From contig NZ_JAIBHJ010000012.1 of assembly GCF_021278025.1 (NCBI RefSeq), positions 1 through 64,000 on the forward strand: a stretch of DNA of 64,000 bases, in the 5' to 3' direction. The position numbers and the translations under genes are program-made. The DNA comes from Motilimonas sp. E26 (GTDB taxonomy: Bacteria > Pseudomonadota > Gammaproteobacteria > Enterobacterales > CBDFNC01). Shown piece by piece: positions 37,489 to 46,891 of the stretch. A model generated the notes under the pieces. It had not been told where the DNA came from. It saw only the letters and a list, made by a program, of their open reading frames with translations, and searched no databases. The number at the start of each line of letters is the position of its first letter. Positions within the stretch are counted from its first letter, which is position 1.

Positions 37489-37728
37489 ACACCCTGATAT
37501 CTATTAAATATAATGTTTATGTTATCAACTATCCTGAATGAGTGACAGCTAAAACTGAACGAAAGTATTGTTTTCCTCAATATCAGATGGTTAAGCTAAA
37601 AAAATAGTGCAAACAGTGGCTTGCCTTTGTGTTTTGAATCACAAAGTGAGTAAAAAAATTATAGGTAACAGGCGAGGTCTGGCAATATTAGCTTGAGCCC
37701 GCGTCGATATGGAAGCGACAATTACATA

Positions 37729-38478
37729 ATGAAATTCTTACGTCTTTATTTTTTCATATTATCACTGCTGTTAACCACGCCAGCTATGGCGTCGTTTTAT
37801 CAGTGTGATTTTGGTGATAAAGTCGTTTTTTCAAGCCAACCTTGTGATTTAGACGTGGCTGAGCCCTCTTACGAGCAAGAGCGAAAGAAGACTCAAAAGC
37901 GCAAAGATGCTAGCCGAGAGTATTTAACGGTGGGGGTTTTTCCCGGTTGGGGAAGTTGGCAAAAAATTAAAGATGAGCGTTTGGGGAGCTTTCGCGAAAT
38001 AGAACATATCCCTGAGGGCCAAAGTCAGTTTAATTACAGTGATCTACTTAATGAGCAATGGCTAACGGCCTTACCCAAAAGCATGCCGGCAGAACGTTTT
38101 GCAACGTCACTGAAAGATATAGTCAACAGTGTGTGCGATGGATCTGTTAATGAGCCCATCTATGCGGATACTGAGTATAATATTGGTGTCGCGTACGGTA
38201 AGTATTATTGTGGACGTCGCCGTGGTACTGAACAAGGTGTTATTGCTTATTTTAAAGCCATCAGAGGTAAAGAAGCGATTTACTTAATCACGCGTGAGTG
38301 GCGTGTAGCCCCCTTTGATGTGACAGCCATTTCTATTGAACGACTGAAACAAGACATTTTCACCGATCGACAGTCGCTGCGCGAATTTGAAAGTGCAGCG
38401 AGACAAACAGAGTTATATCTTAAGCAGCAAACGTTTGTATGCCCAATTGGGGACTTTAGCAAACGTTGCCGCGGTTAG
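37729..38478 (+). CDS. Secreted DUF4124-like protein, unknown function
   Basis: 249 residues from ATG 37729 (MKFLRLYFFILSLL); the longer frame from 37693 adds 12 residues. A signal peptide ends at about residue 20 (TTPAMA). Then FYQCDFGDKVVFSSQPCDLD resembles the DUF4124 motif with two cysteines. The rest has four further cysteines (VCDG, YYCGRR, FVCPIGDFSKRC) and no known domain. Probably periplasmic with disulfides. No operon partner. Confidence 0.65.
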   Translation: MKFLRLYFFILSLLLTTPAMASFYQCDFGDKVVFSSQPCDLDVAEPSYEQERKKTQKRKDASREYLTVGVFPGWGSWQKIKDERLGSFREIEHIPEGQSQFNYSDLLNEQWLTALPKSMPAERFATSLKDIVNSVCDGSVNEPIYADTEYNIGVAYGKYYCGRRRGTEQGVIAYFKAIRGKEAIYLITREWRVAPFDVTAISIERLKQDIFTDRQSLREFESAARQTELYLKQQTFVCPIGDFSKRCRG

Positions 38479-38493
38479 GCACACCAGTTTACC

Positions 38494-38688
38494 CTAATCC
38501 TGATGATCACTTAAATGTAAATTTGCCGCGGCAAATGCAGCTTTATTTCTTACCGCTTCGGGTAATGATTCATCTCTTACTATTTCATCTAATGTTTTAA
38601 TTGCGCAGTTGACTGCTTTACTGACGTAGCCAATATCGCCACTGGCAATTTGACTAATGGTTTCACGTGTTTTGTTCGATAATTCCAT
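38494..38688 (-). CDS. Small conserved-looking helical protein, unknown
   Basis: 64 residues (MELSNKTRETISQIASGDIG...), predicted helical and acidic, with a C-terminal LPEAVRNKAAFAAANLHLSDHQD segment. AGGAAA lies six bases before the ATG. No membrane segment, cysteine or catalytic motif except one free cysteine. I recognise no named family. Confidence 0.6.
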   Translation of the reverse strand: MELSNKTRETISQIASGDIGYVSKAVNCAIKTLDEIVRDESLPEAVRNKAAFAAANLHLSDHQD

Positions 38689-38742
38689 GCTATTTCCTAT
38701 CTGTTTACAACAGAGATATCGCGTGTCTGCGTTGTGCTATTT

Positions 38743-38780
38743 AAACTGGCAACCATTATGCTGCCAGTTTTAGGTTTTTT
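38743..38780. terminator. Terminator-like hairpin downstream of the TRAP/UspA operon
   Basis: AAACTGGCA and TGCCAGTTT with a ten-base loop. The better T-run is on the plus strand, but the position, just past the uspA-like stop, suits the end of the minus-strand operon. Confidence 0.5.
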
Positions 38781-38798
38781 ACATTGTTATAAAGCAAA

Positions 38799-39236
38799 TT
38801 ATGGCTTAATGACCATTACATCTATTGGTGCACGCTCAACAACTTTAGCCGCCACTGAGCCCAATACCGCTTTATTGAGCTTAGAGCGTTTATGGCTAGG
38901 CATAATGATCAAGTCAATTTGTTGCTCGTGGGCGTAAGTTAATATTTGCTTGTAGGGCTTGCCTTGACCTACGTGAACAACAACATCCAGCTCATCAGGA
39001 ATTTTTTCCTCGGCAAATGCTTTTAATTGAGCTCTAGTATCATTTGCCATGGCTTTAATCGCTGACTCCGGAAAGTAGGATGCCACCATTGGCATATTCA
39101 TTCCTGGCAATATCGTTAGTAAAAACAATTTAGCTTGGCTTTGTTTTGCCTGCCAGATTGCGGTTTTTAAGGCCTTGTCTGAAAAACCTGTGGCGTTTAA
39201 GTCGACGGGTACCAGTATATTTTTATACATCATCAT
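38799..39236 (-). CDS. UspA-family universal stress protein of the TRAP operon
   Basis: 145 residues with the Usp fold: N-terminal YKNILVPVDLNATGFSDKAL, C-terminal LIIMPSHKRSKLNKAVLGSVAAKVVERAPIDVMVIKP. The usual ATP loop is G-x2-G-x9-G-S/T; here the first glycines are replaced (PSHKRSK), keeping only the last GS, so ATP binding is doubtful. It starts three bases after the TRAP permease stop. In Halomonas a similar partner, TeaD, regulates the TeaABC transporter; I infer a like role. Confidence 0.85.
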   Translation of the reverse strand: MMMYKNILVPVDLNATGFSDKALKTAIWQAKQSQAKLFLLTILPGMNMPMVASYFPESAIKAMANDTRAQLKAFAEEKIPDELDVVVHVGQGKPYKQILTYAHEQQIDLIIMPSHKRSKLNKAVLGSVAAKVVERAPIDVMVIKP

Positions 39237-39239
39237 TCC

Positions 39240-41825
39240 TTATGCTGTTTGTGCCGTTTCACGGCGGCGCTTAAGTTGTCCCATCGCCATTAACCCTAAT
39301 AACAGCAAGGCTGGAATATACATCCATTCCTTTGCTGGACGTTCAAGGGGCTTTTCAATACTCTCTATGACCCAATCGAAATCAATCCCCTCTTGTTGTG
39401 CTGGGCTATCAAACTCAACAAAATCGACAATGGTCTGACCATTTTCCTGTCGTAAGTTTAACCCCGTACTGAGTATGCGCTGCTCTGGAGTTTCAGCTGT
39501 TTCGGCAAACGGTAAGCGCACGATTTTACTGATTTGATCGCCGTCGAGAGACTCTCCCGAAACACGAAGTTGTAGAGGCTGATTAGTTGGTAGTTCGCCA
39601 ACCACTTGATTGAGTTGTGTTGCTGTAACTTGTTCACTCGGCGGATAAATTTCATCCCACCAAAAGCCTGGACGAAATAAGGTAAAGGCGACTAATAATA
39701 AGCCTAGCACTTCCCACCATTTAGTTTTAACCAGCCAAAAACCCTGCGTTGCAGCAGCAAAGGCGAGCATAGCCACCGTTGCACTAAAAATAGTGCCAGC
39801 CAAATGCCACCAGCTATCTATGCCGATTAATAATAGCTGAGTATTAAAAATAAACATAAATGGTAAAATCGCGGTGCGAATATCGTAGGTGAAACCTTGG
39901 ATACCTGTCTTGATGGGATCGGATTTGGCAATGGCCGCTGCAGCAAACGCTGCTAAACCCACTGGCGGTGTATCATCTGCCAAAATACCAAAATAGAACA
40001 CGAATAGGTGTACCGCAATTAAAGGAACGATTAGGCCAGCGTTAGCGCCTAATGTCACAATTACCGGCGCCATGAGCGTAGATACTACGATGTAGTTCGC
40101 TGTGGTTGGTAAACCCATGCCTAAAATTAAGCTGATAATGGCGGTAAACAACAATATCAAAAATAGATTGCCGCCTGAGATGAATTCAACGAACTCTGTC
40201 ATCACCAAGCCAATACCTGTGAGCGTCACTGTACCGACAACAATACCGGCCGCAGCTGTGGCAACGCCAATACCTATCATGTTACGAGAGCCACTAACTA
40301 AGCTTTCAAATAGATCCACCAAGCCGAGCTTAACCGTTTTAGGTAAAGTAGATTGCTGTCTAAAAAAAGCTTTCAGCGGGCGATGTGTAACCACAATAAA
40401 CATCATAAATACCGTGGCCCAAAATGCAGATAAGCCGGGCGAGAAGCGCTCAACCACTAAACACCAAATTAATGCCACAATAGGTAACAGGTAATAGAGG
40501 CCTGAAACAATGGTACTGCCTAATGGCGGGATCAGTACTTCCTTCTCATTGGGATCATCAATGGCCAGATCATCATTCTTGGCAGAGACATAAACTAAAC
40601 CAGCGTAGGCAATGATGGTGACACTCGCAATCACTAATGCTGCGAAGTCTCCGAGTAATGCCTTACTCCATGAAATAAAGTAAAACACTAGTGCGCCAAA
40701 GCCAGCAGCCATTAACAAGCCAGTTAGTAATACAAACAGAAATTGCGCGGTTGTAAGCTTATTTGGCCCCTCTAAGCCTTTCATATTAGCTTTAAGGGCC
40801 TCGAGATGTACGATATATATAAGCGCGATATATGAAATTAATGCTGGCAAAATGGCGTGCTTGATCACGTCAACATAAGGAATGCCAACATATTCCACCA
40901 TTAAGAAAGCAGCCGCGCCCATAATCGGTGGTGTTAACTGACCGTTGGTCGATGCCGCTACTTCTACCGCTCCCGCCTTTTCTGCCGGAAAGCCGACTCG
41001 TTTCATTAAGGGAATGGTAAAGGTACCCGTGGTGACCACGTTGGCAATGGATGAGCCTGATACTAGGCCGCTTAAGCCAGAAGCAACCACCGCCGCTTTG
41101 GCTGGGCCGCCGCGCATGTGGCCTAATAATGAAAATGCGACTTTAATAAAATAATTACCCGCACCCGCTTTATCCAGTAGGGCACCAAATAATACAAACA
41201 TAAATACAAAGGAGGTGGACACACCCAATGCTACGCCAAATACGCCTTCCGTGGTAAGCCACTGATGTGAAATGAGTTTGTTTAAGCTGGCGCCTTTATG
41301 GGCAATGATATCTGGCATATAAGGGCCGGCGAGAGCATAGGTTAAAAATACCGCTGCAACTATCATTAATGGTGGGCCAAGGGCTCTGCGTGTCGCTTCC
41401 AGCAACAGTAACATACCCATTACACCCGCAGCCACGTCAATGGTTGTCGGCGCACCAGAGCGGTTAGCTATTTCTTCATAAAATAGTAACAAGTAAGAAG
41501 CACAAAAAGCGCCAACAAGAGCAAACAGCCAATCTTGCCACGGAATATGATTACGGGGTGAGCTTTTTAACGCTGGGTAAGCGGTGAAGGCAAGAAACAC
41601 AGCAAACGCTAAGTGAATTGAGCGCGCTTGGGTATCATTGAGCACCAAAAAATTAAGCATAAATGGCAGCGGTGACGCATACCAAAGTTGAAATAGCGCC
41701 CATAAAAAAGGTACAGCAAGCAAAATTTTGCCTGCGTTACCTATGGGTTGACGCGCCCCTGTGTCAGATTGAGCTAGCATTTCCTGCAGCTCGAGCTCGG
41801 TATCGGTTTTTAACGACGTGGCCAT
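39240..41825 (-). CDS. TAXI-type TRAP transporter, fused small and large permease (4TM/12TM)
   Basis: 861 residues from ATG 41825, which has AGGGGG upstream; the longer frame from 41882 adds 19 unlikely residues. The N-terminal part is the DctQ-like region, the middle the DctM-like region with SGLSGLVSGSSIANVVTTGTF and MGLPTTANYIVVSTLMAPV. A C-terminal extension (about 745-845) resembles DUF3394, with a PDZ-like pattern (LNLRQENGQTIVDFVEFDSPAQQEG), then a last membrane helix and basic tail. Imports a carboxylate-type solute by sodium gradient; ligand unknown. Confidence 0.92.
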   Translation of the reverse strand: MATSLKTDTELELQEMLAQSDTGARQPIGNAGKILLAVPFLWALFQLWYASPLPFMLNFLVLNDTQARSIHLAFAVFLAFTAYPALKSSPRNHIPWQDWLFALVGAFCASYLLLFYEEIANRSGAPTTIDVAAGVMGMLLLLEATRRALGPPLMIVAAVFLTYALAGPYMPDIIAHKGASLNKLISHQWLTTEGVFGVALGVSTSFVFMFVLFGALLDKAGAGNYFIKVAFSLLGHMRGGPAKAAVVASGLSGLVSGSSIANVVTTGTFTIPLMKRVGFPAEKAGAVEVAASTNGQLTPPIMGAAAFLMVEYVGIPYVDVIKHAILPALISYIALIYIVHLEALKANMKGLEGPNKLTTAQFLFVLLTGLLMAAGFGALVFYFISWSKALLGDFAALVIASVTIIAYAGLVYVSAKNDDLAIDDPNEKEVLIPPLGSTIVSGLYYLLPIVALIWCLVVERFSPGLSAFWATVFMMFIVVTHRPLKAFFRQQSTLPKTVKLGLVDLFESLVSGSRNMIGIGVATAAAGIVVGTVTLTGIGLVMTEFVEFISGGNLFLILLFTAIISLILGMGLPTTANYIVVSTLMAPVIVTLGANAGLIVPLIAVHLFVFYFGILADDTPPVGLAAFAAAAIAKSDPIKTGIQGFTYDIRTAILPFMFIFNTQLLLIGIDSWWHLAGTIFSATVAMLAFAAATQGFWLVKTKWWEVLGLLLVAFTLFRPGFWWDEIYPPSEQVTATQLNQVVGELPTNQPLQLRVSGESLDGDQISKIVRLPFAETAETPEQRILSTGLNLRQENGQTIVDFVEFDSPAQQEGIDFDWVIESIEKPLERPAKEWMYIPALLLLGLMAMGQLKRRRETAQTA

Positions 41826-41894
41826 TGAGCCCCCTATGGCGATGAAATTAATATGGCGTGATAAAAACAAAGAGAGGAGCATTGCGCTCCCTTA

Positions 41895-42160
41895 GGGTCT
41901 GTTGATCTTTCGTGATTGTTTTTGCAGCGAATTGTTGGGTATTTATACAAGGCAGCGCTTTTGTGGTGTAGCTAGCTACACGAAAAGGCGATAACGCAGT
42001 AGAAATACCCAACAAACGCTGTCCTACGGATTCGGCTAAAAGCGTTTTGCCCATCGTTGAGCAGTAAGTATTTACTTAGAATGCTAAGCTACACACTGCT
42101 CGCCTTGCTCAAAACGCTTTTATCTCGAACAAAAATTAACCAGCAAAGATCAACAGACCC
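41895..42160. mobile_element. MITE-like non-autonomous element, copy B
   Basis: 266-bp copy of the element at 3885-4173, in opposite orientation, with the same 16-base terminal repeats and TA on both flanks. The two internal hairpins are better preserved here: TTGTTGGGTATTT pairs with AAATACCCAACAA, enclosing a perfect GTGTAGC-TAGCTACAC hairpin, and CAAAACGCTTTT pairs with AAAAGCGTTTTG. It sits between the solute-binding gene and the permease of the TRAP operon, 20 bases past the stop of the former. Confidence 0.88.
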
Positions 42161-42182
42161 TAGGTTGGTTATATGTTTGGGT

Positions 42183-43160
42183 TTACTTAATAAGACCCGC
42201 TTCCATGTAGTACTTTTTGGCACCTTCATGAAGGGGTGCAGATAATGAATCTTTCACCATTTGAGATTTTTCAAGGTGTGAGAAAGCAGGGTGTAAGCGT
42301 TTGAACTGATTGAAGTTTTCAAAAACCGCTTTCACTACTTCATAAACTACTTTATCAGATGTTTTGGTTGAGCTTACAAACGTTGCGCCCACACCAAAAG
42401 TTTGCGTGTCTTGCTCGCTGCCCTGATACATGCCACCTGGGATTGCCACTTGGCGGTAGTAAGGTTTTCCTTCTACCAGCTTGTCAATTTCAGGTCCCGC
42501 TACGTTAACTAGTACGGTTTCACATGATGTGGTTGCTTCTTTGATAGAGCCATTTGGGTGGCCGACTACGTAAACAATGGCATCAACTTTGTTGTCACAT
42601 AAAGCTTGGGATTGTTCGGCAGGTTTAAGCTCTGAAGCCAAAGTAAAATCTGCATTGGTCCAGCCATATGCACCCATCACTAATTCCATGGTGCTGCGCT
42701 GGCCAGATCCTGGGTTACCTACGTTAACGCGTTTACCTTTTAAATCAGCAAAGTTTTTGATGTTAGCGTCTTTGCGCGCCACAATTGTAAAAGGTTCGGC
42801 GTGGACAGAAAATACTGAGCGTAACTCTTTAAATGCGCCTGTTTCTTTAAATGGTCCTTCACCATGGTAAGCGTAGTGCTGTGAGTCTGACTGAGCTACG
42901 CCCATGTCTAATTCACCCGCACGAATGGTGTTTAAGTTATAAATTGAACCGCCGGTACTTTCAACCGAACAGCGAATGTTATGATCAGCTTTGCCTTTGT
43001 TAACTAAGCGACAAATCGCACCGCCAGTAGGGTAGTAAACGCCCGTTACACCGCCTGTACCTATACTAATAAACTCTTGTGCGCTGGCCGAAGGAATGGC
43101 CATACCTAGGCTTAAGCCTGTTGCAGCAAGGGCTAGGGTTAGTTTCTTTTTCAGCGACAT
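42183..43160 (-). CDS. TAXI-family TRAP solute-binding protein
   Basis: 325 residues with a signal peptide ([27 protein letters not shown]) and the TAXI signature [26 protein letters not shown] just after it. Further blocks are [25 protein letters not shown] and [20 protein letters not shown]. It delivers an unknown solute, possibly glutamate-like or another carboxylate, to the fused permease encoded next. A MITE now separates it from the permease gene. Confidence 0.93.
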   Translation of the reverse strand: MSLKKKLTLALAATGLSLGMAIPSASAQEFISIGTGGVTGVYYPTGGAICRLVNKGKADHNIRCSVESTGGSIYNLNTIRAGELDMGVAQSDSQHYAYHGEGPFKETGAFKELRSVFSVHAEPFTIVARKDANIKNFADLKGKRVNVGNPGSGQRSTMELVMGAYGWTNADFTLASELKPAEQSQALCDNKVDAIVYVVGHPNGSIKEATTSCETVLVNVAGPEIDKLVEGKPYYRQVAIPGGMYQGSEQDTQTFGVGATFVSSTKTSDKVVYEVVKAVFENFNQFKRLHPAFSHLEKSQMVKDSLSAPLHEGAKKYYMEAGLIK

Positions 43161-43549
43161 GTACAGATCCTTTTTTGTTGTGAATGCAGGGTAAAAGCCA
43201 ACTAGCTTTAAACTCTAGTGTAGTTTGTTTTCTGTTTTTTATTATTACCGTTAAATATTTAATAGGAATCAACGATATATGCTTAATCTAGAGTTCTAAC
43301 GCCTTGATTGCAATTAAGTCAGGCGAATTCGTGATGTAGGTTATAAAATTGAAAAAATGCGGTTTTTATGTTTCGAATTTTGTTGTTGGTATTTTAAATG
43401 GAGTTTTGTACTAAAATTGAGCTTAAAACTAGTTATATGGCTTATTTTATCTCTGGCTATTTTTATAAAGGACTTATTGGTGAGAAAACCTGTACTTCTT
43501 GTCGTTAGTCGTTAGTATTGCGGCGGGTTTAGACTGAAGGAGAAAAAAA
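43161..43549. other. Divergent intergenic region with no assigned signals
   Basis: About 390 AT-rich bases between the TRAP operon (minus) and the GTPase gene (plus). It must hold promoters for both, but I cannot pick boxes with confidence. No ORF or RNA gene seen. Confidence 0.4.
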
Positions 43550-44473
43550 GTGGCTGTTCATTGGTATCCAGGTCATATGCATAAAGCGCAACGTGAAATT
43601 CGCGAAGCCATGCCGAATGTCGATTTGATTATTGAAGTATTGGACGCGCGTATTCCGTACAGCAGTGAAAACCCTGTTATCACCGAAGTCAGAGGTGATA
43701 AGCCGTGTATTAAGATTCTTAATAAATCAGACTTAGCCGATCCTGCTATCACTCAATTGTGGTTAGATTATTATAATCAGCAGACGAATATGAAAGCGGT
43801 GGCACTCACTACCCAAGAGCCAGAGCAAGTTCGCGCTATTTTAGACTTATGTCGCGCCATGTTTCCTGAAAGAGATCAGGGCTTAGCAAATATTCGTGCC
43901 ATGATCATGGGGATCCCCAATGTTGGTAAATCCACTACTATCAATATATTAGCGGGCCGCATTATCGCTAAAACAGGTAATGAGCCAGCGGTAACCAAGG
44001 CCCAGCAACGCATCAACCTGAAAAATGGCATCGTTTTATCGGATACCCCTGGTATTTTGTGGCCGAAAGTAATGAACGAAAACTCCAGTTATCGTTTAGC
44101 CACTACTGGCGCCATTAAAGATACTGCGATGGAATATGAAGAAGTGGCGTTTTTTGCTGCTGATTATTTGCTCAAAGCTTATCCTGAGTTATTAAAAGCG
44201 CGCTACCAACTCGATGAACTGCCGCTGTCTGATTTAGAGCTACTTGAAGCCATTGCGGCCAAACGCGGCGCTAAAAGAGCCGGTGGTCGAGCTGATCTAC
44301 ATAAAGTATCAGAAATTCTACTCCATGAAATTCGCTCTGCGGCCATTGGTCGAGTCAGTTTAGAAACACCAGAAATGGTTGAAAAAGAAAAAGTGGTGGT
44401 CGCACAGCTGACCTTAGAGCGTGAAGAAAAACAAAAAGATAAGCCGAAAAAGAAAAGGCGCCGTCGGAATTAA
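43550..44473 (+). CDS. ylqF: Ribosome-assembly GTPase YlqF/RbgA family
   Basis: 307-residue circularly permuted GTPase: G4 NKSD at 58-61 precedes G1 GIPNVGKST at 121-129 and G3 DTPG at 165-168. The N-terminal WYPGHMHKAQREI is the family opening. In Bacillus the homologue RbgA finishes 50S assembly. The C-terminus ends in a strongly basic PKKKRRRRN tail, probably RNA-binding. Start is GTG at 43550 with AAGGAG about nine bases before. Confidence 0.93.
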   Translation: MAVHWYPGHMHKAQREIREAMPNVDLIIEVLDARIPYSSENPVITEVRGDKPCIKILNKSDLADPAITQLWLDYYNQQTNMKAVALTTQEPEQVRAILDLCRAMFPERDQGLANIRAMIMGIPNVGKSTTINILAGRIIAKTGNEPAVTKAQQRINLKNGIVLSDTPGILWPKVMNENSSYRLATTGAIKDTAMEYEEVAFFAADYLLKAYPELLKARYQLDELPLSDLELLEAIAAKRGAKRAGGRADLHKVSEILLHEIRSAAIGRVSLETPEMVEKEKVVVAQLTLEREEKQKDKPKKKRRRRN

Positions 44474-44509
44474 TGAGCAACACTATGTTTTTACTACAGC
44501 ATGTTTTTA

Positions 44510-45463
44510 CTATAAGTTGATGCCAAAAAACCGATAGAACTGGCGCAGGCTAGCTTGCTCATTGGCTAAATCAGCTAAAGTAAATTGCACATGACAACCT
44601 GGCGGCAGCTGGGCGAGCTTCCAACAAGCTTGGCTGGTCAGATTGGCTATTTTGGCATAGCCACCTAAGGTTTGCCGGTCGTTTAACAGCGCAACGGGTA
44701 AGCCATTGGGTGGTACTTGTATTGCGCCTAAGTTGATCCCTTGCGAGACAATTCCCTTAATATTACTACGCAATGGTTCACCGCTAAATTTAGCCGCCAT
44801 GCGATTACTTTGCTGATCTAACACAAAATGTTGCTGTAAAAAGGCTTGTTGATCCTTGGCGCTAAATAAATGCCATTGTGGGCCTTTAAACACATTTAAG
44901 TTAACCCAGCTATGATGCGTGCTTTGATAACCATGTTGATAATATGTCGCTGGCACACACTGTTGATTTAATTCATGTTGTTTATTGATGTTAACGGGAG
45001 AAAAGGGCAGCACATCGCCAGTTTGCAGCTTGGCTCCCGCGTTAAGGCCGCCGAGCTGGTCGCGGCTGACAGTAGCTACACTGCCCAGTTGTAACGGTAG
45101 TTTAAAGCCTCCCGATACGCTTAAGTAGCAACGCATGCCTTGCCGACAGTGGCCAAAACTTAGGGTTTCTCCGGCCTTGATAACAGCGCTACGCCAAGGC
45201 TGAAGTGGGCGTTCATTTATGTGCATTTGCATATTGGCGCCGCATACAGCAAAAACCGTGCTTTGCTGCGCTTGTAGGCTTAATTGACCTAAGGTGATTT
45301 CGATCACTGCACAGTCCATCGAATTACCAAGGAGATAATTCGCCCAGCAAGCGGCTTTTAAATCTAAGCTACCACCTTGGCTAAACCCTGTGTGGCTATG
45401 GCCCAAGCGACCTAAGTCTTGAAGCGTGCTCAGCAAGCCTCCATTAATCACTTTAAAGCTCAT
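44510..45463 (-). CDS. pxpC: 5-oxoprolinase subunit PxpC
   Basis: 317 residues of the biotin-dependent carboxyltransferase-like (AHS2) family. N-terminal GLLSTLQDLGRLGHSHTGFSQGGSLD, then SLQAQQSTVFAVCGANM and, near the C-terminus, LNDRQTLGGYAKIANLTS. With PxpB and PxpA it forms the ATP-dependent 5-oxoprolinase that opens pyroglutamate to glutamate. It overlaps pxpB by 11 bases. Confidence 0.93.
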   Translation of the reverse strand: MSFKVINGGLLSTLQDLGRLGHSHTGFSQGGSLDLKAACWANYLLGNSMDCAVIEITLGQLSLQAQQSTVFAVCGANMQMHINERPLQPWRSAVIKAGETLSFGHCRQGMRCYLSVSGGFKLPLQLGSVATVSRDQLGGLNAGAKLQTGDVLPFSPVNINKQHELNQQCVPATYYQHGYQSTHHSWVNLNVFKGPQWHLFSAKDQQAFLQQHFVLDQQSNRMAAKFSGEPLRSNIKGIVSQGINLGAIQVPPNGLPVALLNDRQTLGGYAKIANLTSQACWKLAQLPPGCHVQFTLADLANEQASLRQFYRFFGINL

Positions 45464-46154
45464 TAAAACCTACCGTAATCTTACCGCCTAAGGCCACAAA
45501 CTCTCTTTCATTAATGGTTACAAATTGCACCGTATCCCCCACATTTAATCGACAACTGAGCTGGCTATCAAGTAAAGGCTCAGGGCAATTACCAATAATG
45601 TTCCAGCCGCCGGGTGAGGCTTTCGGGTAAATGCCTGTTTGCGTATCGGCAATGCCGACACTGCCTGCGGGCACATTTTTTCGCGGCGCAGTTAAACGTG
45701 GCTGAGCGATGAGTGAATCGACACTCGCTAAATAGGGAAACCCCGGACTAAAACCGATGGCGTAAACTCGATATTGAGTCTGAGTATGCCGGTTAATGAT
45801 GTCTTGTACAGACAAGCCTGTTTGCTGACTAATACGCGCCAAATCAGGGCCCGTGGTTTCACTGTAAAACACGGGTAATTCGACAACACGTGGACGGATG
45901 AGTTGCTTGCTTTGTCTTTGCGCTTGTTGGTAGCACTGCTGGAGTTCGCGATGCAAGCTGTCATAGTCCGTTTGCGTTAAGCGGTAAACCAGCATCACGG
46001 TGTTATAGGAGGGAACTAACTCGATAATGGCCGTTCGTACCGAGCTGCGCATTAGTTGCTGACAAAATAAACGGATCAAGTCTAATACCGGCTCGCTGAT
46101 CTCGTCTGAGAAACTGACTAATAGACTGCTCTCATTAAGCGGCTCGATCTTCAT
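45453..46154 (-). CDS. pxpB: 5-oxoprolinase subunit PxpB
   Basis: 233 residues of the AHS1/KipI-like family: RVYAIGFSPGFPYLASVD, APRKNVPAGSVGIADTQTGIYPKASPGGWNIIG. It teams with PxpC; together they are thought to phosphorylate the 5-oxoproline. It starts two bases after the pxpA stop. Confidence 0.94.
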   Translation of the reverse strand: MKIEPLNESSLLVSFSDEISEPVLDLIRLFCQQLMRSSVRTAIIELVPSYNTVMLVYRLTQTDYDSLHRELQQCYQQAQRQSKQLIRPRVVELPVFYSETTGPDLARISQQTGLSVQDIINRHTQTQYRVYAIGFSPGFPYLASVDSLIAQPRLTAPRKNVPAGSVGIADTQTGIYPKASPGGWNIIGNCPEPLLDSQLSCRLNVGDTVQFVTINEREFVALGGKITVGFNEL

Positions 46155-46156
46155 TA

Positions 46157-46891
46157 TTACAACGGTGGCCTTAACAGCGCTGCCAGTTTCGCAATGCCAT
46201 TAATTGCCGCTGGATTATCGCCATGCACACATAAGGTATCGGCCTTAACACTCAAGATCTGCTGTGAATGGGTGATCACCTGCTGTTGATCCATGAGGCG
46301 CTGAGCTTGATTAAGCATTTGCGCTTCGTCGAGTTGCGCACCTGATTGATCTCGGCCAAGTAACGCGCCATTGTCTTGGTAACGGCGATCGGCAAAGGCT
46401 TCAAATATCAGTGGCAGTTGGCGTTTATCGGCTTGGGCTTGATGGACTAGAGATTGATTATCGGCTTGGATCATCAGGGCTAGATTTAATCCCACTGCCT
46501 TGACCGCATCCATTATCATGAGCATGGTGTCAGGTTGTTGCATCATGGCGTGATAGAGTGCGCCATGGGGTTTTACGTAGGATAATTCGACTTGATTGGC
46601 ACGGCATATAGCGGCAAGCGCGCCCACTTGATATTGGATAATACTGCGCAGTTCGTTGTTTTCGATTGCCATTGCGCGTCGGCCAAAGCCAACTAAGTCG
46701 GGGTAGCCAGGATGGGCACCAATAGTCACTTGGTATTGTTTTGCCAATTTGACAGTGCGGTCCATTGTGAGAGGATCACTGGCATGAAAGCCGCAAGCTA
46801 TGTTGGCCATGTCAACGTAAGGCATAACAGCTTCATCACTGCCCAAGTTCCAATTGCCGTAGTTTTCACCCATATCACAATTTAGTTTCAC
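46157..46891 (-). CDS. pxpA: 5-oxoprolinase subunit PxpA
   Basis: 244-residue LamB/YcsF-family subunit: LNCDMGENYGNWNLGSDEAVMPYVDMANIACGFHASDP at the N-terminus, IGAHPGYPDLVGFGRR and VKPHGALYHAM. These hold the conserved acidic and histidine residues of the family. Its ATG overlaps the stop of the preceding LysR gene by four bases. Confidence 0.95.
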   Translation of the reverse strand: MKLNCDMGENYGNWNLGSDEAVMPYVDMANIACGFHASDPLTMDRTVKLAKQYQVTIGAHPGYPDLVGFGRRAMAIENNELRSIIQYQVGALAAICRANQVELSYVKPHGALYHAMMQQPDTMLMIMDAVKAVGLNLALMIQADNQSLVHQAQADKRQLPLIFEAFADRRYQDNGALLGRDQSGAQLDEAQMLNQAQRLMDQQQVITHSQQILSVKADTLCVHGDNPAAINGIAKLAALLRPPL

